DNA of 64,000 nt, taken from positions 51,576 to 115,575 of the forward strand of contig JAJEQR010000004.1 of the NCBI GenBank assembly GCA_020687485.1, written 5' to 3'. The notes below the pieces were generated by a model that made no database searches, was not told the origin of the DNA, and saw only the letters and a program-made list of their open reading frames with translations. Below are positions 24,864 to 32,420 of the stretch, piece by piece (the first letter of the stretch is position 1; the number at the start of each line of letters is the position of its first letter). The stretch is from Hominifimenecus microfluidus. GTDB taxonomy: Bacteria > Bacillota > Clostridia > Lachnospirales > Lachnospiraceae. A program made the translations under genes and the position numbers.

Positions 24864-26369
24864 ATGGATGTTTTGAGTTATCTTCTGATTCCGTTTCAGC
24901 AGCCAATGCTGATTCTGCTTACAGCAGTCGGAACATTTGCGGGCGTTTATGTGGGAGCAATTCCGGGACTTTCCGCTACCATGGCGGTGTCGCTGCTGGT
25001 GAGCTTTACGTATGGATGGGGAACCTATGAATCACTGGCGCTTATGCTGGGAATTTTTGTAGGAACTGTCTATGGCGGTTCACGAAGCGCGATCCTTCTT
25101 AATATCCCGGGAGCTCCCAGCGCTGTGGCAACTGGGCTGGATGGCTATCCCATGGCATTAAAAGGCGAAGCCGGAAAGGCAATGGGAATTGCAACTACGC
25201 AGTCTGTAATTGGAACGGTACTTGGTATTATTGTTCTGGCGGTGGCTGCTCCGGTAGTATCAAAATTTGCAGTCAACTTCTCTTCCATGGATTATCTTCT
25301 TCTCGCGGTTATGGGTATGATGATGGTGGGAAGTCTTAATTGCAAATCTATCTTTCGAGGTTTACTTTCGGCAGCTGTGGGGCTCTTTGTGGGAACAATC
25401 GGTATGGATTCCATGACTGCGGTAAGACGATTTACCTTTGATATCAGTTATCTGAACAGCGGTGTCAGCTTTGTTGTGGCTATGATTGGTCTGTTTGGCG
25501 TATCGGAAGCATTGATTCAGATTACTTCGCTGGATATCAAGGGTGTAAAGCAGAAAGTAGATAAGATTCTTCCTTCTCTGAGCACGATTAAAAAGTATAT
25601 TCCATTGACGCTTCGTTCTTCCGCTGTCGGTGTTCTTGTCGGCGCACTGCCGGGAGCCGGAGGAGATATTGCGGCGCTTCTGACGTATGATCAGGCAAAG
25701 CGAACGGTGAAAAATCCGGAAGTCCCTTTTGGAGAAGGCGCTGTGGAGGGATTGGTAGCTCCGGAAAGTGCAAATAATGCAGCGATTGGCGGCGCATTTA
25801 TTCCGATGCTGACATTGGGAATCCCCGGCGATGCGGTAACGGCAGTTCTGCTGGGAGCGCTTCAGATTCATGGACTTCAGCCGGGACCGAATCTCATGAC
25901 GAGCTCGCCGGATCTGTTTTATGTGATCGTCAGTGTTCTGTTGGTTGCAAGCGTTTTTCTGGTAGTTTTCGGCCTTACCGGAGTGAAACTTTTTACAAAA
26001 ATTGTGGAAGTACCGAAATCGATTCTGATGCCAATCATCATTATTCTTTCGGTTGTAGGATCTTTTGCGCTCAGAAAGAGTCTGTTTGATATTTTCTGGA
26101 TGCTGGGATTCGGAGTTCTTGGATATTTCATGAAGCGTTTTGATTATCCGGTTGCGCCCTGTGTTCTTGGTGTTATTCTCTGTAATCTCCTGGAGAATAA
26201 TTATCGAAGAGGCATTACTCTTAAGAAGAGCATCGGCGGTCTGGTGGGAAGCATATTTACGGAGCCGGTTGCACTGATCCTTTTCCTGGTTATTATTGTA
26301 ATGGTTGGAACGCAGACGAATACATACAAAAACTGGAAGAAAAAGAGAGAAGAAAAAAGAGCGCACTAA
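24864..26369 (+). CDS. Tripartite tricarboxylate transporter large permease (TctA-like)
   Basis: This 501-residue permease has 11-12 membrane spans and the two glycine-rich signatures of TctA: GAIPGLSATMAVSLLVSFTY near residues 32-51 and VGALPGAGGDIAALLTYDQAKR near 257. Further family blocks are FGEGAVEGLVAPESANNAA and PMLTLGIPGDAVTAVLLGAL. It forms the sodium- or proton-driven channel of a TTT system with TctB and takes substrate from TctC. The substrate is probably a di- or tricarboxylate but is not determined by the sequence. AAAGGAG precedes the ATG, and a strong terminator follows at 26449. Confidence 0.95.
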   Translation: MDVLSYLLIPFQQPMLILLTAVGTFAGVYVGAIPGLSATMAVSLLVSFTYGWGTYESLALMLGIFVGTVYGGSRSAILLNIPGAPSAVATGLDGYPMALKGEAGKAMGIATTQSVIGTVLGIIVLAVAAPVVSKFAVNFSSMDYLLLAVMGMMMVGSLNCKSIFRGLLSAAVGLFVGTIGMDSMTAVRRFTFDISYLNSGVSFVVAMIGLFGVSEALIQITSLDIKGVKQKVDKILPSLSTIKKYIPLTLRSSAVGVLVGALPGAGGDIAALLTYDQAKRTVKNPEVPFGEGAVEGLVAPESANNAAIGGAFIPMLTLGIPGDAVTAVLLGALQIHGLQPGPNLMTSSPDLFYVIVSVLLVASVFLVVFGLTGVKLFTKIVEVPKSILMPIIIILSVVGSFALRKSLFDIFWMLGFGVLGYFMKRFDYPVAPCVLGVILCNLLENNYRRGITLKKSIGGLVGSIFTEPVALILFLVIIVMVGTQTNTYKNWKKKREEKRAH

Positions 26370-26448
26370 AACGGTGTTTTCAAAATTTTTATAAAATGAT
26401 GAAAATCTTACCATTCAGGATCTGTGTGACTGGAAATTAATGGGTAAA

Positions 26449-26500
26449 GAGCTGGCCCTGTATGTGGATATAATCTGCATACAGGGCCGGCTCTTTGTAG
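26449..26500 (+). terminator. Terminator of the tct-like operon
   Basis: AGAGCTGGCCCTGTATG and CATACAGGGCCGGCTCT pair almost perfectly (17 bp, one G-U), followed by TTTG. Confidence 0.85.
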
Positions 26501-26577
26501 AGAAATTCAATATTGTAGTCGGTAAGCTGATCTGCGAAGAAACTGGAATTTCCGGGATATTACGGCTTCCTGGAATC

Positions 26578-26606
26578 TTGCTTTTTGTGGAAAGATTCGT
26601 TATAAT
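26578..26606 (+). promoter_or_regulatory. Promoter upstream of the methyltransferase-hslO operon
   Basis: TTGCTT (26578-26583), a 17-bp spacer and consensus TATAAT (26601-26606) lie 270 bases before the methyltransferase start. Confidence 0.6.
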
Positions 26607-26640
26607 AAAACACTAAGACGGACGCGGCCGTTCAGCGTGA

Positions 26641-26693
26641 AGGGCTTCGCTGTCACAACGATGGGAAGCCCTGCACAATCGCCAAGGCTTCCC
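26641..26693 (+). other. Mutually exclusive hairpins in a leader
   Basis: GGGAAGCCCT (26663-26672) can pair with AGGGCTTC (26641-26648) or with AGGCTTCCC (26685-26693), eight base pairs each way. The arrangement looks like an attenuator switch in the long leader of the methyltransferase-hslO operon. The rest of 26370-26877 shows no gene. Confidence 0.45.
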
Positions 26694-26877
26694 GTGTTCA
26701 TAAAAGGGGAGGATAAGTATTTTACTTTTCTCTTTCGTTTGATTGTAGTATGCCCCCGGAGAGATTTCTTATACAACCGGATGCAGATTTTTGAAAAAAT
26801 TTTCACTGGGGCAATACAGTCAGAAGGCAACCGGAGGCGACGATTGGCAGAAGAAGCAGAAAGAGCAGAGGAAATCG

Positions 26878-27630
26878 ATGGAAGCATATACAGGTTTTGC
26901 GGAGGTTTACGACCAGTTTATGAATAATGTCCCCTATGAGCGGTGGGCCGAATATCTGAGAGGACTTTTCCTGGAATATGGTGTCCGCAACGGGCTGATG
27001 CTGGAGCTTGGCTGTGGGACCGGGACGATGACGGAGCAGATGGCGGAATACGGATACGATATGATCGGCGTGGATTCCTCGGAGGACATGCTGGCGGAGG
27101 CGCAGGAGAAGCGGATGGAATCAGGGCATGAGATTCTGTATCTCCAGCAGGATATGCGGGAATTTGAGCTGTACGGTACAGTGGCCGGCGTTTTCTCCGT
27201 GTGTGATTCGCTGAATTATCTCCTGGAGAAGGAAGATCTTGTCACAGTATTCCGACTGGTGAACAATTATCTGGATCCGAAGGGCATCTTTATCTTTGAC
27301 TTTAATACGGCGGCAGAGTACCGGAATCCGCTGCGCAAGGCGCCGATCGTAGAGACGGATGAGGACGATACCATGATCTGGGAGAACTTCTTCGACGAGG
27401 AGTCCGGGATCAACGAGCATCGCGTCTTGTTCTTCCTGAAAGGGGAGGATGACCGCTACGATAAAGTGGAAGAGTACCATGAGCAGATGGCGTATTCGCT
27501 GGCAGATATGAAGGAAGCGCTGGCGGAAGCCGGCATGGAATTCGTTGCAGCTTATGCGGCGGAGACGAGAAATGCGCCGACGGAGACAACGCCGCGCATC
27601 TATGTAATAGCAAGGGAGAATGGAAAATGA
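26878..27630 (+). CDS. Class I SAM-dependent methyltransferase
   Basis: This protein of about 250 residues has the Rossmann methyltransferase motifs: motif I is MLELGCGTGTMTEQMA, the acidic residue after beta 2 is in IGVDSSEDML, and motif post-I/II is YLQQDMREFEL followed by CDSLNYLLEKED. The C-terminal half fits the small-molecule group often annotated as methyltransferase domain 25. The target is not recognisable. The ATG at 26878 was chosen because the family begins at MEAYTGFAEVYDQFM and GCAGAGGAAA lies upstream; an in-frame ATG at 26791 would add a basic extension without homology signal. It overlaps hslO in ATGA. Confidence 0.85.
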   Translation: MEAYTGFAEVYDQFMNNVPYERWAEYLRGLFLEYGVRNGLMLELGCGTGTMTEQMAEYGYDMIGVDSSEDMLAEAQEKRMESGHEILYLQQDMREFELYGTVAGVFSVCDSLNYLLEKEDLVTVFRLVNNYLDPKGIFIFDFNTAAEYRNPLRKAPIVETDEDDTMIWENFFDEESGINEHRVLFFLKGEDDRYDKVEEYHEQMAYSLADMKEALAEAGMEFVAAYAAETRNAPTETTPRIYVIARENGK

Positions 27631-28520
27631 GTGATTATGTAATTCGCGCAACAGCAGCGGACGGGCAGATCCGCGCATTTGCGGCAACGACAAGGGATAT
27701 GGTGGAGGAGGCCAGACGCAGACACGATACCAGTCCGGTGATCACAGCGGCGCTTGGCCGCCTGATGACGGCAGCCGCCATGATGGGCAGCATGATGAAA
27801 GGCGACCGCGATACGCTGACGCTGAAGATTCAGGGCGATGGACCTGCGAAGAGCCTGACGGTCGTGGCGGATTCCAATGGAAATGTCAAGGGATACTGTC
27901 AGGTCCCCCAGGTGATCCTTCATGCGAACGAGAAGGGCAAGCTGGATGTGGCGGGCGCTGTAGGACTCGGCGTGCTGACCGTGACAAGAGATATCGGCAT
28001 GAGGGAGCCGTATGTGGGTACTTCCATGCTGGTTACAAGCGAGATCGCAGAGGATCTGACGTATTACTTCGCAACGTCTGAGCAGACACCTTCTTCCGTA
28101 GGACTTGGTGTTCTTATGAATCGTGAGAATACCGTGCGCTGCGCCGGCGGCTTCATCATCCAGCTGATGCCGGGTGTGGATGACGATACGATCACAGCGC
28201 TGGAGAAGAAGATCGGCGAGATTACTTCCGTGACGAATATGTTGGATTCCAACATGACGCCGGAGCAGATTCTGGAGCAGATTCTGGGAGACTTTAACCT
28301 TGAGATCCTGGAGAAGACGGAGACACGCTTCTTCTGCGACTGCAGCAAGAGCAAGGTACAGCGGGCGATCGTAGCGCTGGGACAGAAGGATCTGGAGAGC
28401 CTGGTGGAGGATCATGAGCCGGTGGAGGCACACTGCGATTTCTGCAATACCAGCTACTGGTTCCAGCCGGAAGAACTGGAAGAGATCCTGGAGAATGCCA
28501 AAAAGCGCGGGACAAAATAA
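27627..28520 (+). CDS. hslO: Redox-regulated chaperone Hsp33
   Basis: This 297-residue protein has the Hsp33 fold, with an N-terminal substrate-binding domain starting YVIRATAADGQIRAFA and containing AAAMMGSMMKGDRDTLTLK and YVGTSMLVTSEIAEDL. The C-terminal zinc redox switch has C236-x-C238 and C270-x2-C273. Under oxidative plus heat stress the cysteines form disulfides, release zinc and switch on holdase activity. Translation is coupled to the methyltransferase gene through an ATGA overlap. Its location with other stress genes of the window is notable, but no shared regulator site was seen. Confidence 0.95.
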   Translation: MSDYVIRATAADGQIRAFAATTRDMVEEARRRHDTSPVITAALGRLMTAAAMMGSMMKGDRDTLTLKIQGDGPAKSLTVVADSNGNVKGYCQVPQVILHANEKGKLDVAGAVGLGVLTVTRDIGMREPYVGTSMLVTSEIAEDLTYYFATSEQTPSSVGLGVLMNRENTVRCAGGFIIQLMPGVDDDTITALEKKIGEITSVTNMLDSNMTPEQILEQILGDFNLEILEKTETRFFCDCSKSKVQRAIVALGQKDLESLVEDHEPVEAHCDFCNTSYWFQPEELEEILENAKKRGTK

Positions 28521-28601
28521 GAATAAGAAGCGCAATTAAGAACGAACCAGTTTCAGAAAGCGAATACAGGAACAAAATATTTCAGACAAGGGGGTATCAT
28601 C

Positions 28602-29147
28602 ATGTATTTTGAAAAGCCGGGAAAAGAGAATACAAAGGAGACGCTGCAGGCAGCAGTGCGTACGGCGAAGGAGAGAGGGATTTCTCATCTGGTAATCGCC
28701 AGCACGGGAGGAGAAACGCCGCAGCTGCTGGAGGATACCGAAGGGCTGAATGTTGTGATTGTGACGACAGCTACCGGGTCGAAGGTTCCGAATGAGAACC
28801 GGGTGAGCGCAGAGCGCCGTGCGGAATGGCTGGCGAAAGGCTATCAGGTATGTACGGCGGCACATGCTTTAAGCGGAGCGGAGAGAGGAATTTCCTCTGT
28901 GTTCCATGGCGTATATCCGGTCGAGATCATTGCGGCAGCGCTTCGCATGTTCGGTCAGGGAACCAAAGTATGCGTGGAAGTGGCTACTATGGCGGCGGAC
29001 GCCGGTATGATTCCTTCCGGGGAGCCGGTGATCGTGGTAGGAGGAACCGGCCAGGGGGCAGATACGGCGCTGATCCTGAAAGCGGCGAACAGCTGCCGCA
29101 TCCTGGACACAAAGATTGAGGAGATTATCTGCAAACCGCTGCTGTAG
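28602..29147 (+). CDS. Pyruvate kinase C-terminal-like protein (COG1751 type)
   Basis: This 181-residue cytoplasmic protein resembles a free-standing pyruvate kinase alpha/beta (C-terminal) domain: ETLQAAVRTAKERGISHLVIASTGGETPQLL, then VVIVTTATGSKVPNENR and a Gly-rich end GEPVIVVGGTGQGADTALIL. It has no catalytic TIM barrel. Stand-alone proteins of this type occur widely in bacteria and archaea, and their function is unknown. AAGGGGG lies upstream of the ATG. It is about 80 bases downstream of hslO and probably ends that transcription unit, since a strong terminator follows. Confidence 0.85.
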   Translation: MYFEKPGKENTKETLQAAVRTAKERGISHLVIASTGGETPQLLEDTEGLNVVIVTTATGSKVPNENRVSAERRAEWLAKGYQVCTAAHALSGAERGISSVFHGVYPVEIIAAALRMFGQGTKVCVEVATMAADAGMIPSGEPVIVVGGTGQGADTALILKAANSCRILDTKIEEIICKPLL

Positions 29148-29195
29148 CGGAATCAAAATTGATATACAATTAAAATCAGGCAATGATTCAGAGTC

Positions 29196-29247
29196 AGCCG
29201 GCGGAGGACAACGTTCATTTAAACGTAAATTCTCCGCCGGCTTTTTT
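29196..29247 (+). terminator. Strong terminator after the pyruvate kinase-like gene
   Basis: AGCCGGCGGAG and CTCCGCCGGCT pair perfectly; the inner ACGTT/AACGT can extend the fold, and TTTTTT follows. The sequence ATTCAGAGTCAG just before resembles the start of the palindromic repeat family. Confidence 0.85.
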
Positions 29248-29278
29248 CTGGCCTGTGTTCTCTAATTCTAATTCTGTT

Positions 29279-30181
29279 CTAATTTTTGTTCAGATTCTCG
29301 TTCCGGAATATCTGCTCCGGGAGATCCGTCGGAAGCTTCTTATTGCACTCGCGGAATTCTGTCGGTGTGCAGCCGATGCGCTTCACGAACAGGTTCGTAA
29401 AATGCGTCGGGTTGTCATATCCGACCAGCTCGGCGATCTCAGCAACGGAATAATTCGTCTTCAACAGATATTCTGTCGCATAGGTAATGCGCGAATAAAT
29501 CAGATAGTTGATCGGTGACATATGATAGGCGTTTGTGAAGATCCGGCTCAGATGGGAAGGACTTACATTGAAGCGCTTCGCCAGGGATTCCAGAGTGATC
29601 TTCTGACTGTTGTTCTGCTCGATATACTTTAGAATATCAATCGCGGAATGGGTATCATCCAGGCGGATGGACATACTCCGATCGGTGAATAGCATCTTCG
29701 TCAGTTGAAGAAGGCTCAGGCAGGCGGACTGAAATGCGGCATCGATCACACCCTGATTCATCTGATGAAAATTGAAGAGTAGTTCAAAAGCACTCCGAAT
29801 ATAGTCCAGATAGCTGAATCCCTCTGTAACCGCGTTGTCCAGACTGTGAAAGAACTGCTGCAGTTCGCCGTCTGCGGGTTCCGCCAGGATGCGGAGCGTA
29901 TAATAGCGCATGCTCTGCTCCGGAGAGGCGACAAAGCGATGCATGACGTTTGGAGGAACCATCGTGATGGAACCGGCTTTTAGCGGCAGCTCCTTGCTCT
30001 CGACAGTCAGCGTTCCTTCTCCATCTATAATATAGCCAAGCTCATAGGAATCCCGATGTGCGTGCCAGGGATAGGACCATTTGGGAAGATTATCTACATA
30101 GGACATATGGGTGATCGCAACAAAAGGAGATTCTTTGTAGGGGTTATTTTTCTCTGAATCTTTATAGTCGTACAGCCACAT
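29279..30181 (-). CDS. AraC-family transcriptional regulator with cupin sensor domain
   Basis: This 300-residue regulator has an N-terminal cupin (about 20-110: WSYPWHAHRDSYELGYIIDGEG and the second motif LKAGSITMVPPNVMHRF) and a C-terminal AraC domain (about 190-290) with ITLESLAKRFNVSPSHLSRIF and VAEIAELVGYDNPTHFTNLF. The cupin usually binds a sugar or related ligand. GGAGG lies 11 bases before the ATG. Its promoter (TTGTAA, 17 bp, TATAAT) is followed by a perfect 10-bp inverted repeat, which suggests autoregulation. The closest gene on the other side is a decayed lipoprotein and then an alpha/beta hydrolase, which may be the regulated target. Confidence 0.92.
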   Translation of the reverse strand: MWLYDYKDSEKNNPYKESPFVAITHMSYVDNLPKWSYPWHAHRDSYELGYIIDGEGTLTVESKELPLKAGSITMVPPNVMHRFVASPEQSMRYYTLRILAEPADGELQQFFHSLDNAVTEGFSYLDYIRSAFELLFNFHQMNQGVIDAAFQSACLSLLQLTKMLFTDRSMSIRLDDTHSAIDILKYIEQNNSQKITLESLAKRFNVSPSHLSRIFTNAYHMSPINYLIYSRITYATEYLLKTNYSVAEIAELVGYDNPTHFTNLFVKRIGCTPTEFRECNKKLPTDLPEQIFRNENLNKN

Positions 30182-30234
30182 ACGGCGAAACCTCCGTCAA
30201 AATTAATAAAAAGCCAGGGGAAATTATGCCCAAG

Positions 30235-30268
30235 ATGCATAGATCAGGATGGAAATTTATCTATGCAT
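30235..30268. promoter_or_regulatory. Perfect inverted repeat at the AraC start site
   Basis: ATGCATAGAT (30235-30244) and ATCTATGCAT (30259-30268) are exact reverse complements 14 bases apart. On the minus strand the repeat lies immediately downstream of the -10 box, over the expected transcription start. Confidence 0.6.
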
Positions 30269-30272
30269 TCGT

Positions 30273-30301
30273 ATTATAACATGAGAGAAAGGATATTACA
30301 A
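30273..30301 (-). promoter_or_regulatory. Promoter of the AraC-family gene
   Basis: On the minus strand TTGTAA (30301-30296), a 17-bp spacer and TATAAT (30278-30273) form a good sigma-A promoter about 85 bases from the ATG. The rest of the gap to 30453 is AT-rich and shows no gene. Confidence 0.65.
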
Positions 30302-30453
30302 TTGGTAAGATATTTAGTTAGAATGATATAATAATTAGGATAAATCAATGACACATCAGGAAAACAACGGAAAAGCGTTGGTCAGAATGAGAAGATATTT
30401 TTTAAAGATGAGAGAATGCATGGTCGATTTTGTAAAGATAATATGTTAAAACT

Positions 30454-30719
30454 ATGAATATGAAAAAGTGATGGCCATGGGACTGGCCGCAGCAATGACT
30501 CTGAGTATGGCCGCATGCGGAGGCTCCGGCAGCAGCTCGACAACGGCCGCAGCAGCGCAGATACAACGGCAGCAGCGGCTGACAATGCTTACACGGTTTC
30601 TATCGAAGCAAACGAGGATGCGCGAGAACGCAACCTCAGCTTATGCACTGATCCGCGAGTCTGTTGGTGATGAGAACATGGACAAGGTACTGGCTGCAGT
30701 AGATGCTCTGGAGAAATAA
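30454..30719 (+). pseudogene. Decayed lipoprotein gene
   Basis: ATGAAAAAG at 30460 is followed at once by TGA; one extra A would restore the normal lipoprotein start MKKVMAMGLAAAMTLSMAACGG seen in homologous signal peptides. A Thr/Ala linker (SSSTTAAAA) follows, and then the frame shifts again: the next in-register reading gives ADTTAAAADNAYTVSIEANED. A last frame ends SVGDENMDKVLAAVDALEK before the TAA. The gene has thus lost at least one base and probably most of its body. The original product was a surface lipoprotein of unknown function. A terminator at 30746 remains intact. Confidence 0.75.
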
Positions 30720-30745
30720 GAGAATTTTTCACAGATAATGATGAG

Positions 30746-30782
30746 GCGAACCGGGAACCTTGACGTTTCCGGTTCGTTTCTG
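30746..30782 (+). terminator. Terminator after the lipoprotein pseudogene
   Basis: GCGAACCGGGAAC and GTTTCCGGTTCG pair around CTTGAC, followed by TTTCTG. Confidence 0.65.
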
Positions 30783-30864
30783 TAAAATAATTAAGTCAAA
30801 GAATATCTAAAAGAAGAATATAAGAAACATATTCAAGAAGAATTGGATAGAAGGAGATTTACTT

Positions 30865-31815
30865 ATGAAGTTAAAAGGTAATCCGTTTCCCGGATATGAG
30901 AATCACTATATGTCCTATATGACTGGAGAGGAAGACGAACTCAAGGCTGCAAAGGAAGCACAGGCGAAAGATCTGTTCGGCTACACCCTTCCGGAAGGCA
31001 TGACTATGGAGGATAAGATCATTGCAGGACCCGATGAAGGTCAGGAGCTGCGCATCCGAATCTTTACCCCTGCAAACATCACGAAGCCGGCTCCGATGAT
31101 GCTGGAGATTCATGGTGGCGGCTGGATCGGCGGAAGTATCGATATTGATAACTACCGCTGTATTGCTTTCGCAGAGCGCGTTCCCTGTATCGTGGTGTGC
31201 GTGGATTATCGTCTCTCCAACGCGGAGGTATCCTATCCGAAGCCTCTGATGGATTGCTATACCGCATATATGTGGATGCACGATCATGCGGAGGAGATCG
31301 GCGGTGATGGCAGCCGAATTGCGCTGCACGGTACCAGTGCCGGCGGTAATCTGTGTGCGGGTCTTGCTATGTATCTGCGCGATATCGATGGCCCCGCGCC
31401 GTCTCTCTGCATCCTGAACTGCGCGCCTCTGACGATGGATTTTACCGAGGATCACAGCTATCATCAGTGGTATGAACTTCGCATGGATGGCAGATCCACA
31501 TTCGCAAAGGGAGCGGAGGCAACCTATGACGGAAAAGCGAATCTCGGTATGACACTTCCGCCCAAATACGCATTCCCCGGCCATGCAGCGGATGTACAGG
31601 GACTGTGTCCTCACTTTATTGTAGCAGCCGAGTACGATACGCTGCGTGATTCCAGCATCAAGTACGGCATCCGCCTGCTGAACGCGGGAATCCCCTGCGA
31701 AATGCTGGTTGCTCCCCGAGTATGCCACGGCTTCACAACGGTACATAATGCCTATACTGACCAGGTACATGATCTGATGGCAACTTCTCTGAAGAGAGAA
31801 TTCGGTCTTCTGTAA
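30865..31815 (+). CDS. Alpha/beta hydrolase (HSL/BD-FAE-type esterase)
   Basis: This 316-residue cytoplasmic hydrolase has the oxyanion motif IHGGGWIGGS near residues 79-88 and the nucleophile elbow HGTSAGGNL with Ser near residue 156. The acid is in AAEYDTLRDSS and the catalytic His in RVCHGF. This is the hormone-sensitive-lipase/acetyl-esterase pattern, typical for short acyl esters. There is no signal peptide. AGAAGGAG precedes the ATG, and a hairpin terminator follows. A second hydrolase domain of related type occurs in the LysR fusion 600 bases away, so the two may act on related molecules. Confidence 0.9.
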   Translation: MKLKGNPFPGYENHYMSYMTGEEDELKAAKEAQAKDLFGYTLPEGMTMEDKIIAGPDEGQELRIRIFTPANITKPAPMMLEIHGGGWIGGSIDIDNYRCIAFAERVPCIVVCVDYRLSNAEVSYPKPLMDCYTAYMWMHDHAEEIGGDGSRIALHGTSAGGNLCAGLAMYLRDIDGPAPSLCILNCAPLTMDFTEDHSYHQWYELRMDGRSTFAKGAEATYDGKANLGMTLPPKYAFPGHAADVQGLCPHFIVAAEYDTLRDSSIKYGIRLLNAGIPCEMLVAPRVCHGFTTVHNAYTDQVHDLMATSLKREFGLL

Positions 31816-31850
31816 AAAGGCTGGAAGAAAGATAAAAATATGTTATAATA

Positions 31851-31892
31851 AGATACGGCAGGAATCCGGAATCGGGTGCCTGCCGTATTTTG
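31851..31892 (+). terminator. Terminator after the alpha/beta hydrolase
   Basis: ATACGGCAGG and CCTGCCGTAT pair perfectly, followed by TTTG. Confidence 0.75.
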
Positions 31893-31985
31893 CAGAAGAG
31901 AATGCTGAAAGCAGCGACACCAAAAACTGTCCTATCAGCGCTTTCAGAAATAACTGCATGGAAGATAGAAGGAGAGGTATATACC

Positions 31986-32333
31986 ATGGCAATTAATTCG
32001 ACAGGTATTGATGCATGCGCACCGGAAGACTGCAGTTCCTGTACAGCAGACTGCAGTTCCCGTGTGGATTTGAAGGCAAATGTAATCGAACTCACAACAG
32101 ATGAAGGAGAAGTGATCCGCTGTCAGGTTCTTCTGAATTATGAGATGGAGGGACGACGTTATCTGGCGGTGATGCCGTTAGCGGATAATCCGGATGAAGA
32201 TATTTATCTCTTCCGTGTCGCAGAAGGCGAGACTGGACTGGAGAACATCGAGGACGAGGAGGAACACTCCCGGGCAGCGCACGCCTTCGGGATCGCGATG
32301 GAGAAGGCACAGAAGGAGCGGCTGCAGTCGTAA
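31986..32333 (+). CDS. DUF1292-family protein with Cys-rich N-terminus
   Basis: This 115-residue protein has a cysteine-rich head (CAPEDCSSCTADCSSR; four Cys after the first in C-x4-C-x2-C-x3-C spacing) and a body of the DUF1292 type (VIELTTDEGEVIRCQVLLNYEMEGRRYLAVMP), a family of unknown function usually without such a head. The Cys segment resembles the N-terminus of Mrp/NBP35-like ATPases of the same bacterial group, so metal binding is possible but unproven. The start at 31986 was chosen since GGAGAGG lies just upstream; the frame is open 96 bases further up without a ribosome site. It is convergent with the LysR-hydrolase fusion. Confidence 0.75.
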   Translation: MAINSTGIDACAPEDCSSCTADCSSRVDLKANVIELTTDEGEVIRCQVLLNYEMEGRRYLAVMPLADNPDEDIYLFRVAEGETGLENIEDEEEHSRAAHAFGIAMEKAQKERLQS

Positions 32334-32420
32334 TTCTACAACGTTTCCATTGGATGGCTTCGTTCCGCACAGCCAGGAAAGCGAACTTTCTCGGAAAGAT
32401 TACATCAGTCCATGACTTTG

